64,000 nt of DNA. Source: an uncultured Oscillibacter sp. Lineage in GTDB: Bacteria; Bacillota; Clostridia; Oscillospirales; Oscillospiraceae. A program made the position numbers and the translations under genes. Every line of letters begins with the position of its first letter. Within the stretch, counting starts at the first letter, position 1. Below are positions 31,526-38,838 of this stretch, one piece after another. The notes under the pieces were generated by a model. It made no database searches. It was not told the origin of the DNA and saw only the letters and a list, made by a program, of their open reading frames with translations. Where the stretch lies: assembly GCF_900546705.1 (NCBI RefSeq), contig NZ_URDP01000002.1, forward strand, positions 33,807 through 97,806. Reading direction: 5' to 3'.

Positions 31526-31531
31526 TATAAT
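31526..31531 (+). promoter_or_regulatory. Extended -10 promoter of the 31576 gene
   Basis: TGCTATAAT with the TATAAT at 31526-31531; the -35 is poor. About 45 nt before the start codon. Confidence 0.6.
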
Positions 31532-31575
31532 CATACCGTATGAACAACGTGAACCAAGCGGGAGGTGTTTATCCA

Positions 31576-31989
31576 ATGAAGATCGAGCTGACGGACCGGC
31601 AGTTCCGCTATCTGCTGGACCTGGTGTACATAGGCAACTGGGTGATCAATTCCACCCGGGAAAACGACCGCATCGAGGAGTATGACCAGGTGGAGAGCCT
31701 GGTGTTTTCCCACTGTCTCCAGCACAAGATGAGCAAGCTGGTGGAGCTGTACCGGGGTGAGGTGATCCCCTCCCGTGCCTTCGCCGACGGCGGCATCCAT
31801 GAGGCCATCGAAAACTACGAGGACGTGGTGTTCTACGAGATTCTGGCCGAGGAGCTGGCCCTGCGGGACATGGACGGCGAGCCCCTGACCTGGGAGAATT
31901 ACAGCGAGCTGATGGACCGGATCGACGCGTATTTGTCGGAGTTCGACCAGCACGGCACGGATAACATCAGCGTGGATATGGACGAGTGA
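31576..31989 (+). CDS. Conserved hypothetical protein (137 aa)
   Basis: Acidic, helical, soluble protein starting MKIELTDRQFRYLLDLVYIGNWVINS, with an ERNDRIEEYDQ-like helix and an acidic C-terminus. No known motif recognised. GGGAGGTG lies 8 nt before the ATG; the upstream in-frame ATG at 31540 is too close to the promoter. It is followed 50 nt later by the ferredoxin-like gene, probably in one transcript. Confidence 0.75.
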   Translation: MKIELTDRQFRYLLDLVYIGNWVINSTRENDRIEEYDQVESLVFSHCLQHKMSKLVELYRGEVIPSRAFADGGIHEAIENYEDVVFYEILAEELALRDMDGEPLTWENYSELMDRIDAYLSEFDQHGTDNISVDMDE

Positions 31990-32039
31990 GCCATCCGCCG
32001 CCCGTCCGGGAAGTACAAGGGAACGAAAAGGAGAAGCGT

Positions 32040-33158
32040 ATGAGTGAGACATCCAAGGTGTATTTTGCGGATTTCCGGTGCCCCAGCTGGCGGGAGAACC
32101 TGCCCCAGAAGCTGGCCCGGCTGATGATGACTGCCGGCTTCGGCGACATCGACATGGACGGTAAGTACGTGGCCATCAAGATGCATTTCGGTGAGCCGGG
32201 GAACCTGGCCTACCTGCGGCCCAACTGGGCCAAGGCGGTGGCGGACCTGGTCAAGAGCCAGGGCGGCAAGCCCTTCCTCACCGACTGCAACACCCTGTAT
32301 GTAGGCGGCCGGAAAAACGCCCTGGACCACATTGAGTCCGCCTATGTCAACGGCTTCACCCCCTACTCCACCGGCTGCCACATCCTCATTGCCGACGGCC
32401 TCAAGGGCACGGACGAGGTGGAGGTGCCCGTGGAGGGCGGCGAGTACGTCAAGTCCGCCAAGATCGGCCGGGCGGTGATGGACGCGGACGTGTTCATCTC
32501 CCTGACCCACTTCAAGGGCCATGAGCAGGCGGGCATGGGCGGCACGCTGAAAAACATCGGCATGGGCTGCGGCTCCCGGGCCGGCAAGATGGAGCAGCAC
32601 AACTCCGGCAAGCCCTTCGTCAAGGAGAAGCTGTGTGTCGGCTGCGGCTCCTGCGCCCGGATCTGCGCCCACGACGCTCCCCAGATCTCCGGCGGCAAGG
32701 CCACCATCGACACGGATAAGTGCGTGGGCTGCGGCCGGTGCCTGGCCGTGTGCCCCAAGGACGCCATCCAGTGCCTCTACGACGAGGCCCCGGCCATTTT
32801 GAACAAGAAGATCGCCGAATACACCAAGGCCGTGGTGGACGGCCGTCCCTGCTTCCACGTGTCGCTGGTGGTGGATGTGTCCCCCAACTGCGACTGCCAC
32901 GCGGAAAACGACGTGCCCATCGTCTCCGATGTGGGCATGTTCGCCTCCTTCGACCCCGTGGCCCTGGATCAGGCCTGCGCCGACGCGGTGATGGCCCAGC
33001 CCTCCGCCCCCGGCTCCGTCCTCTTCGACAAGGGCTGCGACGGCAGCTGCGCCGACCACTTCCGGGCCGTCCATCCGGACACGGAGTGGCAGGTGTGCCT
33101 GGAGCACGCGGAAAAGCTGGGCATCGGCACCCGCAAGTACGAGCTCATCAAAATCTGA
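32040..33158 (+). CDS. DUF362 protein with two 4Fe-4S ferredoxin motifs (372 aa)
   Basis: N-terminal DUF362 region (about 1-185; FGEPGNLAYLRPNWAKAV, TDCNTLYVGGRKNA, LTHFKGHEQAGMGGTLKNIGMGCGSRAGK). Two 4Fe-4S motifs follow: CVGCGSCARICAHDA (about 197-211) and CVGCGRCLAVCPKDA (about 226-240). C-terminal DUF362 segments complete the chain (DVSPNCDCHAENDVPIVSDVG, FDPVALDQACAD). A cytoplasmic iron-sulfur redox protein common in anaerobes; substrate unknown. AAAAGGAG precedes the ATG at 32040. Confidence 0.93.
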   Translation: MSETSKVYFADFRCPSWRENLPQKLARLMMTAGFGDIDMDGKYVAIKMHFGEPGNLAYLRPNWAKAVADLVKSQGGKPFLTDCNTLYVGGRKNALDHIESAYVNGFTPYSTGCHILIADGLKGTDEVEVPVEGGEYVKSAKIGRAVMDADVFISLTHFKGHEQAGMGGTLKNIGMGCGSRAGKMEQHNSGKPFVKEKLCVGCGSCARICAHDAPQISGGKATIDTDKCVGCGRCLAVCPKDAIQCLYDEAPAILNKKIAEYTKAVVDGRPCFHVSLVVDVSPNCDCHAENDVPIVSDVGMFASFDPVALDQACADAVMAQPSAPGSVLFDKGCDGSCADHFRAVHPDTEWQVCLEHAEKLGIGTRKYELIKI

Positions 33159-33166
33159 ACCATGGC

Positions 33167-33203
33167 AAAACGCCGCCGCGGCACACCGCGGCGGCGTTTT
33201 TTT
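33167..33203. terminator. Bidirectional terminator
   Basis: AAAACGCCGCCGCGG / CCGCGGCGGCGTTTT with loop CACA, T-rich both ways; shared with the convergent carbamate kinase gene. Confidence 0.93.
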
Positions 33204-33218
33204 GTGCTCCGGCCCGCC

Positions 33219-34163
33219 TTATGCGAAGGTCACCACGGTGCCGGTTTTGCCGTCCAGGGCCTCCAGGGCCTTGTCCAGGCTGGTGATGATGGCCCGCTTG
33301 CTGGGGTTGGCCCGGACGAATTTCATGGCCGCCTCCACCTTGGGCAGCATGCTGCCCACGCCGAACTGGCCCTCCCGCACATACCGGGCGGCCTCCTCCA
33401 GCGTCAGCTGACCCAGGTCCTGCTGGTCCGGCTGGCCGAAGCGGATGGCCACCTTCTCCACCTCCGTGAGAATGAGCAGCACGTCCGCCGCCACCTCCTC
33501 GGCCAACAGCTCGGCGGCAAAGTCCTTGTCGATGACGGCGGCCACTCCCTCCAGGGTACCATCCGGGTTTTCCACAACCGGCACGCCGCCGCCTCCGCAG
33601 GTGATGACAATGGCGTGGTCCCACAAAAGCCGTACCGCCCCGATTTCCACAATCCGTCTGGGCTGGGGGGAAGCCACCACCCGGCGCCAGCCACGGCCGG
33701 CGTCCTCCCGCATCACATAGCCCTTCTCCCGCTCCAGGCGCTCCGCCTCCTCGCGGCTGTAAAAAGGCCCGATGGGCTTGGTGGGATTCTGGAAGGCCGG
33801 GTCGGCCCGGTCCACCACCACCTGGGTGGTCAGGGATACCACCGGGTAGTCCTTGCGCCGGCGGCTGAGGGCATACTTGAGGGATTGCTGGATATGATAG
33901 CCGATATAGCCCTGGCTCATGGCGCCGCACACGTCAAAGGGCATGGGCGGCACCACATCCTTGGCCGCCTCGCTGGCCAGAACGATCCGGCCCACCTGGG
34001 GCCCGTTTCCGTGGACCACCGCCACCTCGTAGCCCCGCTGGCTGATGCGGGCAATGGACTCGCAGGTGCGCTTGACCGTCTCCAGCTGAGCCTGGGCCGT
34101 GGGTTCGGCCCCCTTGGACTGCAGGGCGTTGCCGCCCAGGGCGATGACAATTCTCTCCGGCAT
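33219..34163 (-). CDS. arcC: Carbamate kinase (314 aa)
   Basis: Makes ATP from carbamoyl phosphate. IVIALGGNALQ at the N-terminus, VVHGNGPQVG, VVSLTTQVVVDRADPAFQNPTKPIGPFY, VITCGGGGVPVV and VDKDFAAELLA-type motifs match the family along the full length. AAAGGAG lies 8 nt before the ATG. Usually with arginine deiminase or ornithine/putrescine carbamoyltransferase; none is adjacent here, so the carbamoyl phosphate source lies outside the window. Confidence 0.95.
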   Translation of the reverse strand: MPERIVIALGGNALQSKGAEPTAQAQLETVKRTCESIARISQRGYEVAVVHGNGPQVGRIVLASEAAKDVVPPMPFDVCGAMSQGYIGYHIQQSLKYALSRRRKDYPVVSLTTQVVVDRADPAFQNPTKPIGPFYSREEAERLEREKGYVMREDAGRGWRRVVASPQPRRIVEIGAVRLLWDHAIVITCGGGGVPVVENPDGTLEGVAAVIDKDFAAELLAEEVAADVLLILTEVEKVAIRFGQPDQQDLGQLTLEEAARYVREGQFGVGSMLPKVEAAMKFVRANPSKRAIITSLDKALEALDGKTGTVVTFA

Positions 34164-34232
34164 ATACGCGTCTCCTTTCCGTATTCACCCTGATAGTCTG
34201 CGCCGCCGCGGCCGGATTATGCGCCGCCGGTC

Positions 34233-34261
34233 TTGCCGCGCCCCCACATGTGTGGTAAAAT
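34233..34261 (+). promoter_or_regulatory. Sigma-A promoter of the esterase-like gene
   Basis: TTGCCG (34233-34238), 17 nt, TAAAAT (34256-34261). The start codon is only about 12 nt after the expected transcription start. Confidence 0.65.
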
Positions 34262-34280
34262 GCCCCCGGGAGGGATGCGG

Positions 34281-35030
34281 GTGTATACCGAATACCACAG
34301 AGAATTCAGCGGCGCGCTGGCCCGGGAGATCGAGTACAAGGTCTACGGGCGGGGCGGCGTGCCGGTTTTGGCCTTTCCCTGCCGGAACGGCCGCTTTTAC
34401 GAATGGGAGGACGCGGGGGTCATCCACGCCCTGGCCGGGGAGCTGAGCGCGGGGCTCATCCAGCTCTTTGTCACCGACCCGCCGGACGGCCAGGTGCTCT
34501 GCCCCGGCGATCCCCGGCAGCGGGCAGAGCACTACGAGGCCTGGTACCACTATGTCACCGAGGAGCTGACCAACTGCGTCCGGCAGATCAACGGCCGGAA
34601 CCTGCCGCCCCTGGTCACCGGCTGCGGCATGGGCGCCTACCACGCCGCCAACCTGTTCTTCCGCCGGCCGGACCTGCTGGGGGGCGTGGTGGCATTGTCC
34701 GGCGTGTACGACACCGCCGGGCTCTACGACGGCTACATGGACGAGACCGTCTATTTCAACGACCCCTGCGCCAGCCTTGCCAATCTGCCGGCGGACCACC
34801 CCTATGTGGAGTTGTTCCGCCGCCGTCCCCTGTTTTTCTATACCGGGGCGGGTACCGGCGAGGATGAGACCCTGCGCTCCACCGGCCGCCTGACGGACAT
34901 CCTGGCGGGGTTGGACATTCCCGTTTTTTGGCAGCAGCAGGGCGCCGACGCAGGACACGGCTACGCCTGGTGGACCCGGCAGCTGACAACGCTGCTTACC
35001 CAGGCGGCATTCCGGGCCGGCGCCCGCTGA
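34281..35030 (+). CDS. Esterase-like alpha/beta-hydrolase with a missing nucleophile serine (249 aa)
   Basis: Esterase/PHB-depolymerase-type fold: YTEYHREFSGALAREIEYKVYG start, the VPVLAFPCRNGRFYEWED oxyanion region, the nucleophile elbow, then GGVVALSGVYDTAGLYDGY and a C-terminal DAGHGYAWW histidine. The elbow reads TGCGMGAYHA: the serine of G-x-S-x-G is Gly116 (GGC, one base from AGC), so classical hydrolysis should be lost while Asp/His regions remain. The GTG at 34281 has GGGAGG at good spacing; the ATG at 34275 touches the ribosome site. Possibly a binding protein or pseudoenzyme. Confidence 0.8.
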   Translation: MYTEYHREFSGALAREIEYKVYGRGGVPVLAFPCRNGRFYEWEDAGVIHALAGELSAGLIQLFVTDPPDGQVLCPGDPRQRAEHYEAWYHYVTEELTNCVRQINGRNLPPLVTGCGMGAYHAANLFFRRPDLLGGVVALSGVYDTAGLYDGYMDETVYFNDPCASLANLPADHPYVELFRRRPLFFYTGAGTGEDETLRSTGRLTDILAGLDIPVFWQQQGADAGHGYAWWTRQLTTLLTQAAFRAGAR

Positions 35031-35106
35031 TCGTACACAGATGACGCGCAACTAACAGCGTGCACCGGCATCGGGTGCGCGCTGTTTTTTTGTCTGCCGC
35101 CCTACG

Positions 35107-35137
35107 CTCATACTTTTCTCCGCCGCCGGGCATGCTA
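35107..35137 (+). promoter_or_regulatory. Candidate sigma-G (forespore) promoter of spoVAD
   Basis: CTCATA (35107-35112), 18 nt, CATGCTA (35131-35137). The -10 fits CATnnTA exactly and the -35 fits 4 of 6 positions of TGMATA. SpoVA genes are sigma-G dependent in Bacillus. Confidence 0.6.
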
Positions 35138-35165
35138 ACGGCAATCCAACTGCGAGGTGAGTGCA

Positions 35166-36182
35166 ATGACCAACAAACGCCTGGGCCGGCAGACCGTGGC
35201 CCTGTCCGCCCCGCCCTCCATCTGCGCGGGGGCCTGCGTGGGCGGCAAGATGGAAAAGGAGGGGCCTCTGGCGGCGTGGTTCGACTACCTGGACGAGGAC
35301 TCCTTCTTCGGCCAGCAAACCTGGGAAAAGGCGGAGTCCTATATGCAGCAAAAGGCCCTGACCCTGGCCCTGGAGAAGGCGGGGCTCGCGCCGGAGAACC
35401 TGGACTACGTGCTGGCGGGCGACCTTTTGAACCAGTGCATCGGCTCGTCTTTTTGCCTGCGCTCGTTTCAGATCCCCTTCTACGGGCTCTATGGCGCCTG
35501 CTCCACCATGGGGGAGTCCATGTCCCTTGCCTCCCTGCTCATCGACGGAGGGTTTGCCCGCCGTGCGGCCGCCATGACCTCCTCCCACTTCTGTACGGCG
35601 GAGCGGCAGTACCGCATGCCGGTGCCCTACGGCAACCAGCGCCCGCCCACGGCCCAGTGGACGGCCACGGCCGCCGGGTGCACTATCCTGGAAGCGGAGG
35701 GCAAGGGCCCCTATATCACCCACGTGACCTGCGGCAGGATCGTGGACAAGGGCATCTGCGACGCCAACAACATGGGCGCCGCCATGGCCCCCGCCGCCTA
35801 CGACACCCTCTCGGCCTTCTTCCGGGACACGGGCACGGCGCCGGAGGACTACGACCTGATCGTCACCGGGGATCTGGGCAAGCTGGGCCACGAGATCGTG
35901 GCAGACCTGTTCCGGCGGGACGGCGTGGAGCTGGGCAGCCGCTTTTGCGACTGCGGATTGCTGCTCTACGACCTTTGCCGGCAGGATATGCACGCCGGCG
36001 CCTCCGGGTGCGGGTGCTCCGCCTCCGTGTTCAACGGGTATCTGCTCTCCGGACTGCGGGAGGGGAAGTGGCGGCGGATCGTGTTCGCCCCCACCGGCGC
36101 CCTGCTCTCGCCCACCAGCGCCTTTCAAAAAGAGTCCATTCCGGGCATCTGCCACGCGCTGTGCATCAGCGCCCTGGGCTGA
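35166..36182 (+). CDS. spoVAD: Stage V sporulation protein AD (338 aa)
   Basis: Thiolase-like fold protein of the SpoVA channel that moves dipicolinic acid into the spore and out on germination; SpoVAD binds DPA directly. Family motifs: the LGRQTVAL start, DYLDEDSFFGQQTWEKAES, LAGDLLNQCIGSSF, YGLYGACSTMGES, CTAERQYRMPVPYGNQRPPTAQWTATAAG, and IVTGDLGKLGHEI. GAGGTGAGTGCA precedes the ATG, the same block as at yqfC. spoVAE follows by 25 nt, but spoVAC, normally upstream, is absent. Confidence 0.96.
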   Translation: MTNKRLGRQTVALSAPPSICAGACVGGKMEKEGPLAAWFDYLDEDSFFGQQTWEKAESYMQQKALTLALEKAGLAPENLDYVLAGDLLNQCIGSSFCLRSFQIPFYGLYGACSTMGESMSLASLLIDGGFARRAAAMTSSHFCTAERQYRMPVPYGNQRPPTAQWTATAAGCTILEAEGKGPYITHVTCGRIVDKGICDANNMGAAMAPAAYDTLSAFFRDTGTAPEDYDLIVTGDLGKLGHEIVADLFRRDGVELGSRFCDCGLLLYDLCRQDMHAGASGCGCSASVFNGYLLSGLREGKWRRIVFAPTGALLSPTSAFQKESIPGICHALCISALG

Positions 36183-36207
36183 CCGCCCGGGCCATCAGGA
36201 GGTCACT

Positions 36208-36564
36208 ATGGAATATCTCAACGCGTTTTTGTGCGGCGGCATTCTCTGCGCCATCGGACAGATTCTCATCGACCGCACCACCCTCACCCCCGCCCGCATC
36301 CTCACCGGCTACGTGGTGGCCGGCGTGGTGCTCAGCGCCCTGGGACTCTACGAGCCCCTGGTCCGCTGGGGCGGCGCCGGGGCCACCGTCCCCCTGACGG
36401 GCTTCGGCCACCTGCTGGCCAACGGCGCCCGGCAGGCCGTGGCGGAAAAGGGCTGGCTGGGGGTGCTCACCGGCCCCCTGGGCGCGGCCGCCGGCGGCAT
36501 CACGGCGGCGGTGGTGTTCGGCGCGGCGGCGGCGTTTTTGTTCCGCCCCGGCAGCAAGCGGTAA
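36208..36564 (+). CDS. spoVAE: Stage V sporulation protein AE (118 aa)
   Basis: Small membrane subunit of the SpoVA DPA channel. About four helices; FLCGGILCAIGQILIDRTTLTPARILTGYVVAGVVLSALGLYEPLV is the SpoVAC/SpoVAE family signature, followed by FGHLLANGARQAVAEKGWLGVLTGPL. AGGAGG precedes the ATG. SpoVAC and SpoVAE are homologous, so with no SpoVAC nearby this subunit deserves a check. Ends in a terminator. Confidence 0.94.
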   Translation: MEYLNAFLCGGILCAIGQILIDRTTLTPARILTGYVVAGVVLSALGLYEPLVRWGGAGATVPLTGFGHLLANGARQAVAEKGWLGVLTGPLGAAAGGITAAVVFGAAAAFLFRPGSKR

Positions 36565-36570
36565 ACGGAG

Positions 36571-36596
36571 AGGACGCGCAAAGGCGCGTCCTTTTT
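36571..36596 (+). terminator. Terminator of spoVAD-spoVAE
   Basis: AGGACGCGC / GCGCGTCCT stem with a 4-nt loop, then TTTT and further T's. Confidence 0.88.
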
Positions 36597-36644
36597 CGTC
36601 TTTTTTTGTCACCATTTTGTTGTTCCTTCCGTCTGGAAAACTGG

Positions 36645-36650
36645 TATACT
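36645..36650 (+). promoter_or_regulatory. Extended -10 promoter of the deacetylase-cdd operon
   Basis: TGGTATACT with TATACT at 36645-36650; a TTGTTC lies 19 nt upstream. About 37 nt before the start codon. Confidence 0.6.
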
Positions 36651-36687
36651 GAAAATAACCTATTTTTCGACAGAAAGGACCATCATC

Positions 36688-37938
36688 ATGCGTCGCTGGA
36701 TCTGCTTTTTCCTGGCCGTATGCTGCCTGCTGAGTCTGTGCGCCTGCGGCCAGACCCCGGAGCAATCCGACTCCCAGGACCCCGCCGGGGAGGAATCCCA
36801 GGAGCCCGAGGCCCCGCCGGAGCCGGAGCCCTATTCCATTTACGACCCCACCGTCATGCCGGAGGGCGGCACCCGGGACGGCGTCACCTACGCCGCCTAC
36901 GACGGCATTGTGGAGCACCTGTTTTTCCACCCGGTGGTGGCTTACCCGGAGCTGGCCTTTGACGGCGACGCCCAGTCCGACGGCATCGACGACTACATGG
37001 TCACCGCCGACGAGTACCGCAAGATCCTCCAGAGCGTCTATGACCGGGGCTACGTGCTGGTGGACATCGCCGACGTGTGGAGCGAGACCACGGACGAGAG
37101 CGGCAACGCCAAAATGGTAAAGAACACCCTCTACCTGCCGGAGGGGAAAAAGCCCCTCATCCTCTCCTTCGACGACACCAACTACTATGAGTACATGCTC
37201 GCCAACGGCTTTACCTACAAGCTGATCCTGGGCGAGGACGGGAAGATCGCCTCCTGGGGCAAGGACCCCCAGGGCAACGAGGTTGTCTCCCGGGACCTGG
37301 ACGCCATCCCCATTCTGGACAAGTTCGTGGAGGAGCATCCGGACTTCTCCCCCTTCGGCGCCAAGGGCTGCCTGAGCCTGACCGGCTATGAGGGCATTCT
37401 GGGCTACCGCACCCAGACGGACACCAAGAGCTGGACGGAGGCCCAGGAGCAAAACCGCCAGAAGGAGCGGGAGGCCGTCAAACCCATCATTGCCGAGCTC
37501 AAGCGCACCGGCTGGACCTTCGGCAGCCACACCTGGGGCCACATCCGCCTGGGCACCAAGTCCCTGGAGTCCATCCAGGCGGACACCAAGCGGTGGCTGG
37601 ACGAGGTGGGCTCCCTGGTGGGCCCCACCACCATCTTGTTCTACCCCCACGGCGAGCGGCCCGACGGGGACGACTGGAAAAAGACCGGCCCCGTGTTCCA
37701 GTACCTCCAGAGCCAGGGCTTCCGGGTGTTCTGCTCCGTGGGCATCAACAGCTTCAGCTATATCAAAAAGGACATCTGCGCCGTCATCTGCGACCGGCTC
37801 CACCCGGACGGCACCACCCTCCGTGGAAGCGACAAGGTGATCGGCTGGTACAGCCAGTTCTACGACGCCCGGGACATCATTGACCTGGACGTGCGGCCGG
37901 ACCGGGGCGTCAAGTGGACCCCCAAGAGCGGCGCTTGA
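36688..37938 (+). CDS. Polysaccharide deacetylase (NodB-type) lipoprotein (416 aa)
   Basis: Lipobox LCAC at the end of the signal peptide and an acidic Pro/Glu linker (about 25-50) place it on the outer face of the membrane. NodB motif 1 is ILSFDDTNYYEYM (about 154-166) and motif 2 GSHTWGHI (about 275-282), with His ligands for a metal. It probably removes acetyl groups from cell-wall or exopolysaccharide sugars. The chain has an extra N-terminal region before motif 1 and an insertion between the motifs compared with short NodB proteins. First of three co-directional genes. Confidence 0.9.
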   Translation: MRRWICFFLAVCCLLSLCACGQTPEQSDSQDPAGEESQEPEAPPEPEPYSIYDPTVMPEGGTRDGVTYAAYDGIVEHLFFHPVVAYPELAFDGDAQSDGIDDYMVTADEYRKILQSVYDRGYVLVDIADVWSETTDESGNAKMVKNTLYLPEGKKPLILSFDDTNYYEYMLANGFTYKLILGEDGKIASWGKDPQGNEVVSRDLDAIPILDKFVEEHPDFSPFGAKGCLSLTGYEGILGYRTQTDTKSWTEAQEQNRQKEREAVKPIIAELKRTGWTFGSHTWGHIRLGTKSLESIQADTKRWLDEVGSLVGPTTILFYPHGERPDGDDWKKTGPVFQYLQSQGFRVFCSVGINSFSYIKKDICAVICDRLHPDGTTLRGSDKVIGWYSQFYDARDIIDLDVRPDRGVKWTPKSGA

Positions 37939-37961
37939 CCGTACAGGAAAGGAGAACCGCC

Positions 37962-38192
37962 ATGAAAAACAGCGGTATTTGCCCCAAATGCGGCAGCGGG
38001 GACATTTTGAAAGTTCTCAGCTACACCAACCGTTTCGGCGGCGGAGATGTCATTTTGACAGATAATACGCTACCGGTTTCGCTCTGCGGTGTTCGGGTCC
38101 CCCGTTATGTCTGCTGTGCCTGCGGTTATTCCGAGGAGTGGATCGATCCCAAAAACCTTTTGAAACTCAAAAAACAATACGGCCGCCCGTGA
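37962..38192 (+). CDS. Small zinc-ribbon protein (76 aa)
   Basis: Two knuckles, CPKC (residues 7-10) and CCAC (about 50-53, using C-x-x-C), separated by about 40 residues, a typical four-cysteine zinc ribbon. YSEEWIDPKNLLKLKKQYG forms a helical C-terminus. Many such proteins are of unknown function; nucleic-acid binding is possible. AAAGGAG precedes the ATG. Lies 23 nt after the deacetylase and 36 nt before cdd, so co-transcribed. Confidence 0.85.
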   Translation: MKNSGICPKCGSGDILKVLSYTNRFGGGDVILTDNTLPVSLCGVRVPRYVCCACGYSEEWIDPKNLLKLKKQYGRP

Positions 38193-38228
38193 GACTGCCG
38201 CATCACCACACAGAAAAGGAGTGGTTCC

Positions 38229-38633
38229 ATGACCCGTGAAGAACTCAAAGCCGCCGCTGTTGCCATGCTGGACCGGGCCTATGTGCCCTACTCCCACTTC
38301 CCCGTGGGGGCGGCACTGGAGTGCGCCGACGGCACGGTGTTCACCGGCTGCAACATCGAAAACGCCGCCTACTCCCCCACCATCTGCGCCGAGCGGTGCG
38401 CCGTGGCCAAGGCGGTCAGCGAGGGGCACCGGGACTTTGTGCGCATCGCCATCGCCGGCACCGGGCCGGACTTCTGCGTCCCCTGCGGCGTGTGCCGACA
38501 GGTGCTCTCGGAGTTTGCCCCGAATCTGGAGGTCATCTGCCTGAGCGGCGACGGCCGGGAGCTTGCCACCACCCTCTCTGCCCTGCTGCCCCACGGCTTC
38601 GGTCCCGGAAATCTGGAACACGCCCAATCATGA
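38229..38633 (+). CDS. cdd: Cytidine deaminase (134 aa)
   Basis: Zn-dependent deamination of cytidine and deoxycytidine to uridine forms. Substrate motif FTGCNIENAAYSPTICAE with zinc ligand C53 and catalytic E55, and PCGVCRQ with C86 and C89, gives the full set for the homotetrameric form; length is typical. AAAAGGAG precedes the ATG. Together with deoD, deoC and nupNOPQ elsewhere in the window it indicates nucleoside salvage. Confidence 0.96.
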   Translation: MTREELKAAAVAMLDRAYVPYSHFPVGAALECADGTVFTGCNIENAAYSPTICAERCAVAKAVSEGHRDFVRIAIAGTGPDFCVPCGVCRQVLSEFAPNLEVICLSGDGRELATTLSALLPHGFGPGNLEHAQS

Positions 38634-38644
38634 CCCCAAACGGC

Positions 38645-38677
38645 AAAGCCCGCGCCGTGCCGGCGCGGGCTTTTTTT
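38645..38677 (+). terminator. Terminator after cdd
   Basis: AAAGCCCGCGCC / GGCGCGGGCTTT with a 5-nt loop and T7. Confidence 0.93.
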
Positions 38678-38838
38678 CAGTATACCATCCCCGTCCGGCT
38701 GTAAAACCACAGAACCCTGCCCGGTTGGATACGAAATATTGTTATATTAGCAGCAAAATATTTATTTTATTACCATTAAGTGTACAGCTTTGATCTCTCT
38801 TCCAACACCACGCTTCCACGTGAAAGAAAGGATGTTTT

